Assembly (NCBI GenBank): GCA_945861915.1
Contig: CAMAWK010000022.1
Span: 1-17,782 of the forward strand
Length of the DNA stretch: 17,782 bases
Origin: Flavobacterium psychrophilum
Lineage (GTDB): Bacteria; Bacteroidota; Bacteroidia; Flavobacteriales; Flavobacteriaceae
Direction: 5' to 3'
This document shows, one piece after another, positions 1-8,415 of the stretch (the stretch's first letter is position 1; each line of letters opens with the position of its first letter). The position numbers and the translations under genes were made by a program. A model generated the notes under the pieces. That model worked only from the letters and a program-made list of their open reading frames with translations, did not search any database and was not told where the DNA came from.

Positions 1-731
1 TGGCTGAATTCAACATTTACAGCTTCGCTATGTCCACCTACTACTGGCACACGAACCGCTGTTGCAGTCACTTTAATACTGTCGTCACTTAGAATTTTTT
101 TGGTTTCGTTTACCAATTTCATTTCTTCTTTGGTGTAGCCATTGGCTTCAAAACTGTCACATTGAGGAATACAATTGCGGTTGATTTTGTATTTGTAAAC
201 CATTTCTCCCTCAATTCCTGCTACTTCATTTTCAAATTGCTGAACCGCTTTTACTCCCGTTCCTGTAATGGATTGGTAGGTAGAAACAATCACTCGTTTG
301 ATATTGTATTTTTGGTGTAACGGTGCCAAAGCTAATACCATTTGGATAGTCGAACAGTTTGGATTCGCTATAATTTTATCGTCTTTTGTTAATTGATTGG
401 CATTGATTTCTGGAACCACTAACTTTTTGGTTGGATCCATTCGCCATGCTGATGAATTATCGATAACAGTTGTTCCTGCAGCAGCAAATTTAGGTGCCCA
501 GTCTAAAGATGTTTGACCACCAGCTGAAAAAAGAGCAATATCCGCTTTCATATCAACCGCCGTTTGCAAACCAACTACCGTGTGTTTTTGACCTTTGAAT
601 TCAATAACTTTCCCCACAGATCGCTCTGAAGCAACTAGAATTAATTCGTCATAACTAAAATTTCTTTCTTCTAATACTTTTAACATGATTTCGCCAACCA
701 TTCCTGTGGCGCCTACAACTGCAATTTTCAT
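1..731 (-). CDS. asd: Aspartate-semialdehyde dehydrogenase, 3' end cut by window edge
   Basis: Reduces aspartyl phosphate to aspartate semialdehyde with NADPH in the cytosol, the branch point to lysine, diaminopimelate, threonine and methionine. Translating the minus strand from ATG 731-729 gives 243 codons without a stop. The product opens MKIAVVGATGMVGEIML, the dinucleotide-binding glycine loop of the family, and carries ANPNCST with the catalytic cysteine at residue 126 (codon 356-354). Later segments such as STYQSITGTG and the VPVVGGHSEAVN region are also family-typical. Full-length relatives are about 330 residues, so roughly the last 85 lie outside the window. The start follows a good promoter at 765-794, and the gene is insulated from mscL by the terminator at 834-863, so it probably begins its own transcript. 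Identification is secure; only the C-terminus is unseen. Confidence 0.96.
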   Translation of the reverse strand, partial: MKIAVVGATGMVGEIMLKVLEERNFSYDELILVASERSVGKVIEFKGQKHTVVGLQTAVDMKADIALFSAGGQTSLDWAPKFAAAGTTVIDNSSAWRMDPTKKLVVPEINANQLTKDDKIIANPNCSTIQMVLALAPLHQKYNIKRVIVSTYQSITGTGVKAVQQFENEVAGIEGEMVYKYKINRNCIPQCDSFEANGYTKEEMKLVNETKKILSDDSIKVTATAVRVPVVGGHSEAVNVEFS

Positions 732-764
732 ACTATGTTTTTTTATGTTTTTTATTTTCTGATG

Positions 765-794
765 CAAAAGTAAGTAATACCCATTTTAAAACAA
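765..794 (-). promoter_or_regulatory. Bacteroidota-type promoter of asd
   Basis: On the minus strand the sequence reads TTG (794-792), 19 bases, then TACTTTTG (772-765), matching the Bacteroidota housekeeping pattern TTG-N19-21-TAnnTTTG. It lies about 34 bases upstream of the asd ATG and downstream of the mscL terminator, so it is well placed to drive asd alone. Predicted from pattern only. Confidence 0.7.
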
Positions 795-833
795 GACTGT
801 TAACAAAAAATAACAAAAAGTTATATTTATAAC

Positions 834-863
834 AAAAAAGAACCGCGCCTTTGTGGCGCGGTT
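834..863 (-). terminator. Rho-independent terminator after mscL
   Basis: A perfect 9-bp GC-rich stem, AACCGCGCC (841-849) with GGCGCGGTT (855-863), closes a 5-base loop. On the minus strand it is followed, after one base, by six T residues (839-834). No T tract follows on the plus strand, so it acts on minus-strand transcription and ends the tdk-murF/alr-mscL run 28 bases past the mscL stop. Confidence 0.88.
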
Positions 864-890
864 TAGTTAGAATATGAAATGTAGCGGATA

Positions 891-1307
891 TTATTTTTTC
901 AACAAATCTCTAATTTGAGTTAATAATTCTTCTTGAGATGGTCCAGCTGGTGCAGCAGGAGCAGCTTCTTCTTTCTTTTTAGCTTTTTCAGCAGCTCTCA
1001 AAACAATAAAAATAAACAACGAAATGATGACAAAATTAATAATGGCTTGAACCAAATTACCATAAGTAATTACAGCAGCACCAGCCGCTTTTGCAGCTAC
1101 TAAATTGTCATAACTGTTACCATCTAGGGTTATAAATTTTTGAGTAAAATCGATACCGCCAGTTAATAGACCCACGACAGGCATAATAACATCATCCACA
1201 GCAGAGCCTACAATTTTACCAAAAGCACCACCAATAACAACCGCTGTTGCTAAACTTAACACATCTCCTTGCATTAAAGAAGCCTTAAAATCTGCAAAAA
1301 ATCCCAT
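891..1307 (-). CDS. mscL: Large-conductance mechanosensitive channel MscL
   Basis: Inner-membrane homopentameric channel that opens under extreme membrane tension and releases solutes during hypo-osmotic shock. The 138-residue product has the family order: an amphipathic N-terminal helix ([20 protein letters not shown]), TM1 at about 16-45 with the small-residue gate stretch [12 protein letters not shown], a periplasmic loop (about 50-75), TM2 at about 76-105 ([19 protein letters not shown]), a charged KKKEE linker, an Ala/Pro spacer, and the C-terminal bundle helix [15 protein letters not shown]. Length is normal for the family. It lies 65 bases after murF-alr on the same strand, and I saw no clear TAnnTTTG promoter in that gap, so read-through from upstream is plausible. 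The strong terminator follows directly. Confidence 0.97.
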   Translation of the reverse strand: MGFFADFKASLMQGDVLSLATAVVIGGAFGKIVGSAVDDVIMPVVGLLTGGIDFTQKFITLDGNSYDNLVAAKAAGAAVITYGNLVQAIINFVIISLFIFIVLRAAEKAKKKEEAAPAAPAGPSQEELLTQIRDLLKK

Positions 1308-1372
1308 AATTTAAAAGTTTTAGGTTAGAATTTATTTTTTTAATAAAAACGAAGTTAACATAATTTTATGAA

Positions 1373-3814
1373 TTATTCCCTATAAAATACTCTTTTAACT
1401 CGTTGCGAAATGCTGGTTAAAATTTCATAAGCAATAGTCCTCAATTGTTCTGCCATAAAAATAACCGAAGGATTATCGCCAAAAATAACAACCTCATCGC
1501 CTTCTTTGCAGTCTATTTCCGTACTATCAACCATCAGCATATCCATACAAATGCTCCCTACAATTGCCGCTTTTTGATTGTGAATAGTTACAAACCCCGA
1601 TTTACTCCAATGTCTTGAAATTCCATCAGCATACCCAATAGGAATAGTAGCGATTTTGGTGGTTTTTTGAGCAACAAAACGCCTTCCGTAGCCTACACTT
1701 TCGCCCGCTTGAATGGTTCTGATTTGTGAAATAACCGATTTTAAAGTTCCTACATTTTCAAGATATTTTTGTTCATCGGGGTCGTTAGAAACACCATAAA
1801 TCCCGATACCAAGCCGAACCATATCGTATTGTGCTTCGGTAAAATTGCTAATTCCGGAACTATTCAAAATATGACGTATAGGTTGTATTTGTAATTCATT
1901 CATTAAACGAGAAGACCATTTTTCGAATGCGGCAATTTGAGATTTTGCAAACTCTTTGTGATTCAAATTATCAGAGGTTGCCATGTGCGACAAAATACTT
2001 TGCACACGAACGCTTTTATTTTCTTTTAAAATGGTGATCAACTCCTCTAAACTATCTTTCTCAAAACCCAAACGGTGCATTCCTGTATCTAGTTTTACAT
2101 GAATAGGAAAACCAACTAAGTTTCGTTGTTCTGCAATTTTTATAAAGGCTTTTAACCCTTTTAAACTATAAATTTCGGGTTCTAATTGATGTTGAATAAT
2201 CGCATTAAAACTTGTGCTTTCGGGATTCAAAACCATAATAGGTAATTTGATCCCCGCATTTTTTAAAGAAATTCCCTCGTCGGCAAAAGCCACGCCCAAA
2301 TAATCTACTTTGTGATGTTCGAGTAATTTGGCAATTTCAAATCCGCCATTGCCATAGCCAAAAGCCTTCACCATTACCATCATTTTAGTTGATGGTTTTA
2401 GTTTTGATTTATAATAATTCAAATTATGACTAATAGCATTGAGGTTAATTTCCAAGACCGTTTCATGCGTTTTTTCTTCAAGCAAGGCTACTATTTTTTC
2501 AAATTTAAAATCCCTAGCTCCTTTGATTAAAATGGTTTCGTTGCCAAAAGGCACCCTGTCAAAATTGTCAATTAAATCGTCTGTGGTTTTAAAAGTAATA
2601 GCATTAGAAAATAAATTTTCGAAAGCAGCCATTTTTTCACCAACCAAAATGACTCTAGCAATTTTATTAGCCACTATCATTTCTGCTACTTTTGAATACA
2701 GTTCTTGATCCGACAAACCACTCTCGAAAATATCCGATAGTAGGATGGTTTTATTGTCGTGTTGCTTTTGATTTTCAAGAAAGTCAAGAGCGATTTTTAT
2801 AGATTGAAAATCGGAACTATAACTATCGTCAATCAATGTTGTATTGTTGATTCCGTTTTTGACTTTCAGTCGCATTTCAACTGGAAATAATTGCAACATT
2901 CGATCTTGAATCGTTTTTATTTCATATTTCAAATACAACAGCACCATCAAACAAGAAATAGCATTTTCGATAGAGGCTTGGTCTTTAAAAGGAATTTGGA
3001 TTTCAAAACTACTATTTTGATGCCGAATTTCTAGAATGATTTGTTCCCCTTGGTCTTTTTTAGAAATATAAACGGCGGCGGTTTTGTCTGTAAAACTCCA
3101 AGAAAAGGGTTTTACTTTTTTATCAATAAGCAAATCAACCGTTTTGTCTTTTTGATAAATCAGCACTTCAGAATTTTTAAAAAGAAGTAGTTTTTCTTTA
3201 ATTTTTTCTTCTCTATTGGCAAAACCTTCATCGTGAGCCGAGCCAATATTGGTGAGAATTCCAATAGTGGGTTTGATGATGGCTTCCAGCTTTTCCATCT
3301 CATTTACCTTAGAAATTCCAGCCTCAAAAATGCCTAAATTGTGTTTGTCATTCATCGAAAGAACCGACAAAGGAACGCCCACTTGCGAGTTATAACTTTT
3401 AGGACTTCTAGCAATATTATAATCAGGACTTAACAGAAAATGAAGCCATTCCTTCACAATAGTTTTTCCGTTGCTTCCTGTTACTCCAATCACTGGAAAA
3501 TGAAACTGATTTCGATGATAGGCGGCCAATTTTTGCAAGGCATCTAACGTATTTTCGACAACTAGAAAATTAGCGTTATTGGATAATTTTTCAGGAATAT
3601 AAGTAACGACAAAGTTTTGAACGCCATTTTCTATTAATGAAGCGATGTAATTATGTCCGTCATTATTGGGTCCAACCAAAGCAAAAAATAAAGTGTTTTG
3701 ATTGTTTTGCAACGAACGACTATCGATGGAAACAGAATCAATAGTGCAATTCGAGGCTTTGCCAAATTGATTGGCGTGGAGAATTGAAACAATATTTTCT
3801 ATATTCAAATTCAA
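1373..3814 (-). CDS. murF-alr: Bifunctional MurF ligase / alanine racemase fusion
   Basis: One 813-residue protein joins two successive steps of cell-wall precursor synthesis. The N-terminal half (about 1-450) is MurF, which adds D-Ala-D-Ala to the UDP-MurNAc-tripeptide. It has the Mur-ligase ATP loop GVTGSNGKT at 110-118, a downstream EAGIS/TNIGSAHDEGF region and the C-terminal ligase segment. The C-terminal half (about 451-813) is a fold-III, PLP-dependent alanine racemase: MVKAFGYGNG places the PLP lysine at K483, HVKLDTGMHRLGF is conserved, VGYGRRF gives the second catalytic residue Y709, and SICMDMLMVD follows at about 754-763. There is no internal stop or frameshift, so the fusion is real; it is a known Bacteroidota arrangement. 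It sits 48 bases downstream of tdk on the same strand. The ligase half uses SNGKT-I where many MurFs have GKTT. Confidence 0.95.
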   Translation of the reverse strand: MNLNIENIVSILHANQFGKASNCTIDSVSIDSRSLQNNQNTLFFALVGPNNDGHNYIASLIENGVQNFVVTYIPEKLSNNANFLVVENTLDALQKLAAYHRNQFHFPVIGVTGSNGKTIVKEWLHFLLSPDYNIARSPKSYNSQVGVPLSVLSMNDKHNLGIFEAGISKVNEMEKLEAIIKPTIGILTNIGSAHDEGFANREEKIKEKLLLFKNSEVLIYQKDKTVDLLIDKKVKPFSWSFTDKTAAVYISKKDQGEQIILEIRHQNSSFEIQIPFKDQASIENAISCLMVLLYLKYEIKTIQDRMLQLFPVEMRLKVKNGINNTTLIDDSYSSDFQSIKIALDFLENQKQHDNKTILLSDIFESGLSDQELYSKVAEMIVANKIARVILVGEKMAAFENLFSNAITFKTTDDLIDNFDRVPFGNETILIKGARDFKFEKIVALLEEKTHETVLEINLNAISHNLNYYKSKLKPSTKMMVMVKAFGYGNGGFEIAKLLEHHKVDYLGVAFADEGISLKNAGIKLPIMVLNPESTSFNAIIQHQLEPEIYSLKGLKAFIKIAEQRNLVGFPIHVKLDTGMHRLGFEKDSLEELITILKENKSVRVQSILSHMATSDNLNHKEFAKSQIAAFEKWSSRLMNELQIQPIRHILNSSGISNFTEAQYDMVRLGIGIYGVSNDPDEQKYLENVGTLKSVISQIRTIQAGESVGYGRRFVAQKTTKIATIPIGYADGISRHWSKSGFVTIHNQKAAIVGSICMDMLMVDSTEIDCKEGDEVVIFGDNPSVIFMAEQLRTIAYEILTSISQRVKRVFYRE

Positions 3815-3862
3815 ATTATTTCTGATTTTAAGTAATGGACATAAAAATTTCTATCATTTCCC

Positions 3863-4444
3863 CTACCCTTTTTGCATCGCATAAAAATAAGCTGCGCGAC
3901 TCAAAGGTTCGTATTCTTCCGTTTCGCCCAGCACAACGAGTTTGTCGTTGTCGGTTTTTCTAAAGCTGTAATTGGCTAAATTCCCTGTTCGGGGACAAAC
4001 GGCGTGTACTTTGGTAACATATTCTGCAGTCGCCATCAAAGCGGGCATAGGCCCAAAAGGGTTGCCTTTAAAATCCATGTCTAATCCTGCCACAATCACC
4101 CGAATCCCTTGATTTGCCAAATCGTTGCAGATTTTCACAATTTCATCATCAAAAAATTGGGCTTCGTCAATACCCACCACATCGCAACCTAGAGCTAAAA
4201 TAGCGATATTGGCTGCAGCTGGAACGGGTGTAGAACGAATTTCATTCGCATCGTGCGAAACTACCATCTCATTGTGATACCTTGTGTCTATTTGTGGTTT
4301 GAAAATTTCGACTTTTTGATGAGCAAATTGTGCTCTTTTAAGTCTACGAATGAGTTCCTCGGTTTTTCCCGAAAACATCGAACCACAAATTACTTCGATC
4401 CAACCAAATTGTTCTTTATGATTAACTGTATTTTCGAGAAACAT
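3863..4444 (-). CDS. tdk: Thymidine kinase, TK1-like, zinc site degenerate
   Basis: Phosphorylates thymidine in the cytosolic pyrimidine salvage pathway. The 193-residue protein has the P-loop GSMFSGKT at 21-28, [10 protein letters not shown] with D93 and the expected catalytic base E94, and a C-terminal lasso-like region [19 protein letters not shown]1-type enzymes normally bind a structural zinc through two CxxC-like pairs. Here only C150 remains of the first pair (CPRT) and the second is replaced by EPLSRAAY, so the zinc site looks lost; I recall this pattern from flavobacterial relatives, so it is probably lineage-wide rather than a defect. It is first in a minus-strand run with murF-alr and mscL and is divergent from the gene at 4546. 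Confidence 0.95.
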   Translation of the reverse strand: MFLENTVNHKEQFGWIEVICGSMFSGKTEELIRRLKRAQFAHQKVEIFKPQIDTRYHNEMVVSHDANEIRSTPVPAAANIAILALGCDVVGIDEAQFFDDEIVKICNDLANQGIRVIVAGLDMDFKGNPFGPMPALMATAEYVTKVHAVCPRTGNLANYSFRKTDNDKLVVLGETEEYEPLSRAAYFYAMQKG

Positions 4445-4480
4445 TTTGTAAATTTCAGCTTTTAAAAAGGAATAGTTTTA

Positions 4481-4488
4481 TTACTTTG
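4481..4488 (+). promoter_or_regulatory. Possible -7 element for the 4546-8176 gene run
   Basis: TTACTTTG matches TAnnTTTG at five of six fixed positions and sits about 57 bases before the ATG at 4546. No convincing TTG box lies 19-21 bases upstream, so this is a weak call. If real, its last three bases form the upstream TTG codon at 4486, which would then lie ahead of the transcription start, supporting ATG 4546 as the true start. Confidence 0.35.
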
Positions 4489-4545
4489 CAATCAAAGCCA
4501 AATTTAACAAAAAACAAATCCCCACTCACTATAATTTTGAAAGAT

Positions 4546-5400
4546 ATGAAGAAAAAACTGGAAGCCGACTTAATTAGTATTGCACATAAAGTTTTGCAAA
4601 TGAAAAACAAGTCTGATATCAATCAATTACTAATTGAAACTCAGAAATTACAGGAGAAACTTTCTGTTTTAAAATTTATTGAAGAACATTTTGATGAAGC
4701 TAAACCAACGATTGGAAAAACGGAAGCAATCGAGAAAATGGAACAGGCTTTTGAAGAAGATCAAACATCAGAAGTAACAATAATGGAGGAAGAATTAACT
4801 CCTGTTGACCTTGAAACTCCAACAGATGAAACTAGTGTTGCAGAAACTATCGAAAATGTTGTTCCCGAAATAAAAGCTGAAGAAGTAATCACCCAAAATG
4901 AATTACCAGAAGTTGAAAAACCAAATAATTTAGGATTTTTACCTGCTTTTGAGTTGGATGTCGATTTTCAAGAAGAACCTGAAAACAAAAAAGAATCGGC
5001 TCAAATTTCGTTTGAAGATTTATTAGGCGGAAATTATAACGACACTCTTTTTGTCAAACTTGAAACCAAAGATGCCGATGTGTCTGATAATACAATGGTA
5101 ACTCCTCCTAAAATGGATTTGAATCTTCAGTCGGAAAAGACTGAAAGCGCAACATTAAACGAAACGTTGACCAAAGGAATAAAAATTGATTTAAACGATA
5201 GAATTGCTTTTGTAAAACACCTTTTTGGCAACAGCAACGAAGAATACAATAGAGTTTTAAACCAACTCATTACGTATGATAGTTTAGAAGAAGTTCAGGA
5301 TTTTATCGAAGAAATGGTAAAACCTGATTACAATAATTGGCAAGGAAAAGAAGATTATTCTCAACGTTTTATGGAGATTATCGAGAAAAAATTCGATTAA
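4546..5400 (+). CDS. Conserved acidic protein of unknown function, upstream of rsmI
   Basis: I do not recognise a named function. From ATG 4546 the product is 284 residues: an N-terminal helical segment (about 1-50, MKKKLEADLISIAHKVLQMK onward), a long Glu/Asp/Thr/Pro-rich middle (about 55-205) that looks disordered, and a compact C-terminal part (about 211-284) with NDRIAFVKHLFGNSNEEY, LEEVQDFIEEMVKPDYNNW and a final EIIEKKFD helix. The C-terminal part resembles a segment I recall from many Bacteroidota hypothetical proteins. No signal peptide or membrane span is seen, so it is probably cytosolic. An in-frame TTG at 4486 would add 20 residues, but ATG 4546 is preferred because it starts at the conserved helix and the TTG overlaps a possible promoter. 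Its TAA is directly abutted by the rsmI ATG, implying co-translation with rRNA methyltransferase. Confidence 0.8.
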   Translation: MKKKLEADLISIAHKVLQMKNKSDINQLLIETQKLQEKLSVLKFIEEHFDEAKPTIGKTEAIEKMEQAFEEDQTSEVTIMEEELTPVDLETPTDETSVAETIENVVPEIKAEEVITQNELPEVEKPNNLGFLPAFELDVDFQEEPENKKESAQISFEDLLGGNYNDTLFVKLETKDADVSDNTMVTPPKMDLNLQSEKTESATLNETLTKGIKIDLNDRIAFVKHLFGNSNEEYNRVLNQLITYDSLEEVQDFIEEMVKPDYNNWQGKEDYSQRFMEIIEKKFD

Positions 5401-6102
5401 ATGAGTACGCTTTTTATTGTTCCAACTCCTATTGGCAATCTTGAAGACATGACTTTTCGTGCAATTAGGGTTTTAAAAGAAGTCGACTTGATTCTTGCCG
5501 AAGACACACGAACCAGTGGAAAACTCTTAAAACATTTCGAAATTGGAACGCATATGCATAGCCATCACATGCATAACGAACACAAAACAATCGAAAATTT
5601 AATTGCTCGTTTAAAAGCAGGTGAAAACATTGCATTAATTTCGGATGCGGGAACACCAGCCATATCTGACCCAGGTTTTTTACTCACTCGAGCCTGTGTC
5701 GAAAACGGAATTAGGGTAGAATGTTTGCCTGGAGCCACTGCATTTGTACCCGCTTTAGTCAATAGCGGTTTACCCAATGACAAATTCGTTTTCGAAGGAT
5801 TTTTGCCTGACAAAAAAGGAAAGCAAACTAGATATTTGGCTCTTGCCGAAGAAACTAGAACGATGATTTTGTATGTTTCGCCCCATAAATTGGTCAAAAC
5901 ATTAGCCGAATTTATCACTTATTTTGGCGAAGATCGCCCTATTTGTGTATCAAGAGAATTATCAAAACTACACGAAGAAAATGTGCGAGGAACGGTTAGA
6001 GAAGTCCTAACCCATTTTGAGAACAAACCACCAAAAGGAGAAATTGTGGTCGTCGTTGGTGGGAAAGTAACCTCAAAAGAAAACAAAAAACAATTAGACT
6101 AA
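5401..6102 (+). CDS. rsmI: 16S rRNA (cytidine-1402-2'-O)-methyltransferase
   Basis: SAM-dependent enzyme that 2'-O-methylates C1402 in the decoding centre of 16S rRNA. The 233-residue protein starts MSTLFIVPTPIGNLEDMTFR, followed by the family signature LILAEDTRTSGKLLKHF (31-46) and the SAM-site segment ISDAGTPAISDPG (80-92). LPGATAFVPALVNSGLP and FEGFLPDKKGKQ follow. It is shorter than the enterobacterial enzyme (about 286 residues) and lacks its C-terminal extension, which I take as normal for this phylum. The start codon directly follows the stop of the upstream gene, and hopJ starts 7 bases after its end, so all three probably share a transcript. Confidence 0.96.
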   Translation: MSTLFIVPTPIGNLEDMTFRAIRVLKEVDLILAEDTRTSGKLLKHFEIGTHMHSHHMHNEHKTIENLIARLKAGENIALISDAGTPAISDPGFLLTRACVENGIRVECLPGATAFVPALVNSGLPNDKFVFEGFLPDKKGKQTRYLALAEETRTMILYVSPHKLVKTLAEFITYFGEDRPICVSRELSKLHEENVRGTVREVLTHFENKPPKGEIVVVVGGKVTSKENKKQLD

Positions 6103-6109
6103 TTCAAGT

Positions 6110-6457
6110 ATGACAATAGACTCTTTTTTACAAAAACTAAAACAAACAGCAAATTCAATCACATTTCCTGAAACCATTGCCGTAATTGAAGAAAATTACC
6201 ATTTCAAACAAACGGCTTTCAAAAATGGAAATCTTCAAAATGGAGCTGGAGAAAACTCAGGTTCTTGCAAATTATTTGCTTTTGCACAAATACAAAATTT
6301 AAACGAAGCAGAAACCTTGGCATGTTTTGGTGCCTATTATTTTGAAGATGTTTTAGAAAATCCCGAAGGAACAAACCACCAAAACATTCGAAATTTCATG
6401 AAAACTGGATGGAACGGAATTCTATTTGAAGGAAATGCTTTAGAATTGAATTCCTAA
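6110..6457 (+). CDS. HopJ-type family protein of unknown cellular role
   Basis: A 115-residue soluble protein belonging by its sequence to the HopJ family (annotated as 'type III effector HopJ', PF08888). The recognisable parts are ITFPETIAVIEENYHF near the N-terminus, the NLQNGAGENSGSCKLFAFAQ core (about 43-62) and the end ENPEGTNHQNIRNFMKTGWNGILFEG. The family was named from Pseudomonas, but members occur in many free-living bacteria without type III secretion. No type III genes are visible here, so the effector label should not be read as function. It lies 7 bases after rsmI and 27 bases before recJ on the same strand and has no signal peptide. True activity is unknown. Confidence 0.88.
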   Translation: MTIDSFLQKLKQTANSITFPETIAVIEENYHFKQTAFKNGNLQNGAGENSGSCKLFAFAQIQNLNEAETLACFGAYYFEDVLENPEGTNHQNIRNFMKTGWNGILFEGNALELNS

Positions 6458-6484
6458 TTTGTAATTCTCAATTTACAATTAACT

Positions 6485-8176
6485 ATGCGTTGGACCTTGC
6501 TACCAAAACCTTCGGAAGACAAAGTGAAACTACTCGCTCAGGCTTTGAACATAGAGGAATTTGTGGCAACGCTATTAGTACAACGAGGCATTGAAACATT
6601 TGAGGATGCTCGATTGTTTTTCCGTCCCACTTTAGAAGATTTACACAATCCGTATCTGATGAAAGACATGGATAAAGCCGTTGAACGCATCGAGTTAGCA
6701 ATTGAAAACGGAGAAAATATTCTCATTTTTGGCGATTATGATGTAGACGGAACGACTGCGGTATCGTTGGTTTCTAGCTATTTAAAAAGTTATTACCCCA
6801 ATATCGCTACCTATATTCCTGATCGGTATGACGAAGGCTACGGAATTTCGTTCAAAGGAATAGATTTTGCAGACGACAATGGATTTTCGTTGATTATAGC
6901 CTTGGATTGTGGAATAAAATCAATCAATCATGTGGCTTATGCCAAAGAACGAAACATCGATTTTATCATTTGCGACCACCACCGTCCGGGCGAAATTTTA
7001 CCTGATGCAGTCGCAGTTTTAGACCCGAAACGAACCGATTGTAGCTATCCATACGATGAATTATGTGGCTGTGGCATTGGTTTTAAATTGATTCAGGCCT
7101 TGGGTCAAAATCGAAATCAAACGATAGAGAATTTAGTACCTTATTTAGATTTGGTGGCTACGGCCATCGCAGCAGACATTGTTCCAATGACTGGCGAAAA
7201 TAGGATTTTGGCACATTTTGGTTTACAAGTGATTAACTCTAATCCGCGAGCTGGAATCAAGGCATTAGTGCATCAAATAAAAAAGAAAAACCTCGACATT
7301 ACTGATGTGGTTTTTATTATTGCGCCCCGAATTAATGCTGCAGGACGCATCAAACATGGGAATCATGCAGTGGAATTATTGAGTGAATTAAACTTTGAAC
7401 AAGCGCAGGAATTTGCATCCGAAATTGAAAAATATAATGTTGAAAGAAAAGATTTAGACAAACAAATTACCATCGAAGCGCTGAATCAAATTATAAATAA
7501 CAACGAAGAAAAACGTTTTACAACCGTTGTTTTTCAAGAAGATTGGCACAAAGGCGTGATTGGTATTGTGGCTTCGCGATTGATAGAAACCTATTATCGA
7601 CCGACGTTAGTTTTTACCAAAAGTGGCGATAAATATGCTGCTTCGGCTCGATCAGTCAAAGGATTTGATGTGTACAATGCTTTAGAAAGTTGTTCGGAAC
7701 ACTTAGAACAATTTGGCGGACACATGTATGCTGCAGGAATGACCTTGCTTCCTGAAAATTATGAAAATTTTAAAAAAGCTTTCGAAAAAGTAGTCCAAGA
7801 AACCATCCCGCCAGAGTTGTTAACTGAAGAAATTGCGATTGATGCAGAAATTAATTTTTCGGACATTACACCCAAATTACTTCGGATTTTAAAACAATTT
7901 GAGCCTTTTGGTCCACAGAATAGAACGCCTGTTTTTTTGACTAAAAAAGTACAAGATACCGGATACGGAAAAGCCATTGGTCAAAACGAAGAACATCTAA
8001 AACTGTTTGTAAAGCAACTGCAGAATGAGGATGGAATCGTAGCCATTGGATTTGGGTTAGGAAAAAAAATAGAACTGACAACTCATAAAAAAACCTTTGA
8101 AGCCATTTATTCTATAGACGAAAATGAATGGAACGGAACAACTACTATGCAATTGCGATTGAAAGATATTCAATAG
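6485..8176 (+). CDS. recJ: Single-stranded-DNA-specific exonuclease RecJ
   Basis: A 5'-3' ssDNA exonuclease of recombination and mismatch or base-excision repair. The 563-residue protein shows the DHH phosphoesterase motifs in order: FGDYDVDGTTA (83-92), an ALDCG motif with D141, CDHHRPGE with the DHH triad at 164-166, and PRINAAGRI (281-289). The DHHA1 nucleic-acid-binding segment follows with GVIGIVASRL, SARSVKGFD and FGGHMYAAGM (GGH at 411-413). A C-terminal OB-like region with QFEPFGPQNRTPVF completes the normal RecJ layout. All metal-binding motifs are intact. It is the last gene of the run that begins at 4546. No clear terminator hairpin follows it; the next transcript appears to start from the promoter at 8401-8432. 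Confidence 0.97.
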   Translation: MRWTLLPKPSEDKVKLLAQALNIEEFVATLLVQRGIETFEDARLFFRPTLEDLHNPYLMKDMDKAVERIELAIENGENILIFGDYDVDGTTAVSLVSSYLKSYYPNIATYIPDRYDEGYGISFKGIDFADDNGFSLIIALDCGIKSINHVAYAKERNIDFIICDHHRPGEILPDAVAVLDPKRTDCSYPYDELCGCGIGFKLIQALGQNRNQTIENLVPYLDLVATAIAADIVPMTGENRILAHFGLQVINSNPRAGIKALVHQIKKKNLDITDVVFIIAPRINAAGRIKHGNHAVELLSELNFEQAQEFASEIEKYNVERKDLDKQITIEALNQIINNNEEKRFTTVVFQEDWHKGVIGIVASRLIETYYRPTLVFTKSGDKYAASARSVKGFDVYNALESCSEHLEQFGGHMYAAGMTLLPENYENFKKAFEKVVQETIPPELLTEEIAIDAEINFSDITPKLLRILKQFEPFGPQNRTPVFLTKKVQDTGYGKAIGQNEEHLKLFVKQLQNEDGIVAIGFGLGKKIELTTHKKTFEAIYSIDENEWNGTTTMQLRLKDIQ

Positions 8177-8337
8177 AAAAAATTAATTTTGAATAGAAAA
8201 AGAGCCAACTTTAGGTGAACAAAATACTTTTTTCAATTTATTTTAAAAACAGTTGGTTTAATAACCATAATCCCATTCACTTTAGTAAGTCTTTTTACAC
8301 TCAACTTACAAAAAATCTCTTGTAAATAAAGCTAAAA

Positions 8338-8415
8338 TGACGGTATTTAATTGATTTCCGTCAAATTACTGACGGTATTTAATTGATTTCCGTCAATAAA
8401 TTGACGGAAATCAAT
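8338..8415 (+). repeat. Three-unit TGACGG palindrome array, 32-bp period
   Basis: Two identical 27-bp copies lie at 8338-8364 and 8370-8396. Each is an imperfect palindrome, TGACGG-N14-CCGTCA with AATT at the centre. A third TGACGG begins at 8402, so the half-sites start at 8338, 8370 and 8402, exactly 32 bp apart, about three helical turns. The third unit keeps only its left part. The same bases also let 8382-8396 pair perfectly with 8401-8415 (15 bp, 4-base loop TAAA). The third unit contains the -33 TTG of the ATPase promoter, so the array looks like a tandem operator, although a foldback or a transposition remnant is possible. The rest of 8177-8337 shows only short AT-rich inverted repeats. 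Confidence 0.85.

Noticed and set aside
2439..2708. Plus-strand open frame of 89 codons
   Set aside because: It lies wholly inside murF-alr on the other strand and shows no family features.
4486..4545. 20-codon upstream extension of the 4546 gene from a TTG codon
   Set aside because: TTG 4486 overlaps a possible -7 box, and the extension is Lys/Asn/Thr-rich filler, while the ATG at 4546 begins the helical N-terminus.
5565..5918. Minus-strand open frame of 117 codons
   Set aside because: It is antisense to rsmI, whose protein is clearly conserved, and looks like codon-bias shadow.
6110..6457. Type III secretion effector
   Set aside because: The HopJ family name comes from Pseudomonas; no type III machinery or secretion signal is visible, and the gene sits in a housekeeping run.
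6459..6478. TTGTAA/TTACAA inverted repeat before recJ as a terminator or operator
   Set aside because: The stem is only 6 bp of A/T and lacks a T tract; it looks like the simple AT filler common between flavobacterial genes.
8338..8415. CRISPR array
   Set aside because: The 'spacers' would be only 5 bp, the third unit is partial, and no cas gene is near. The layout fits operator palindromes.
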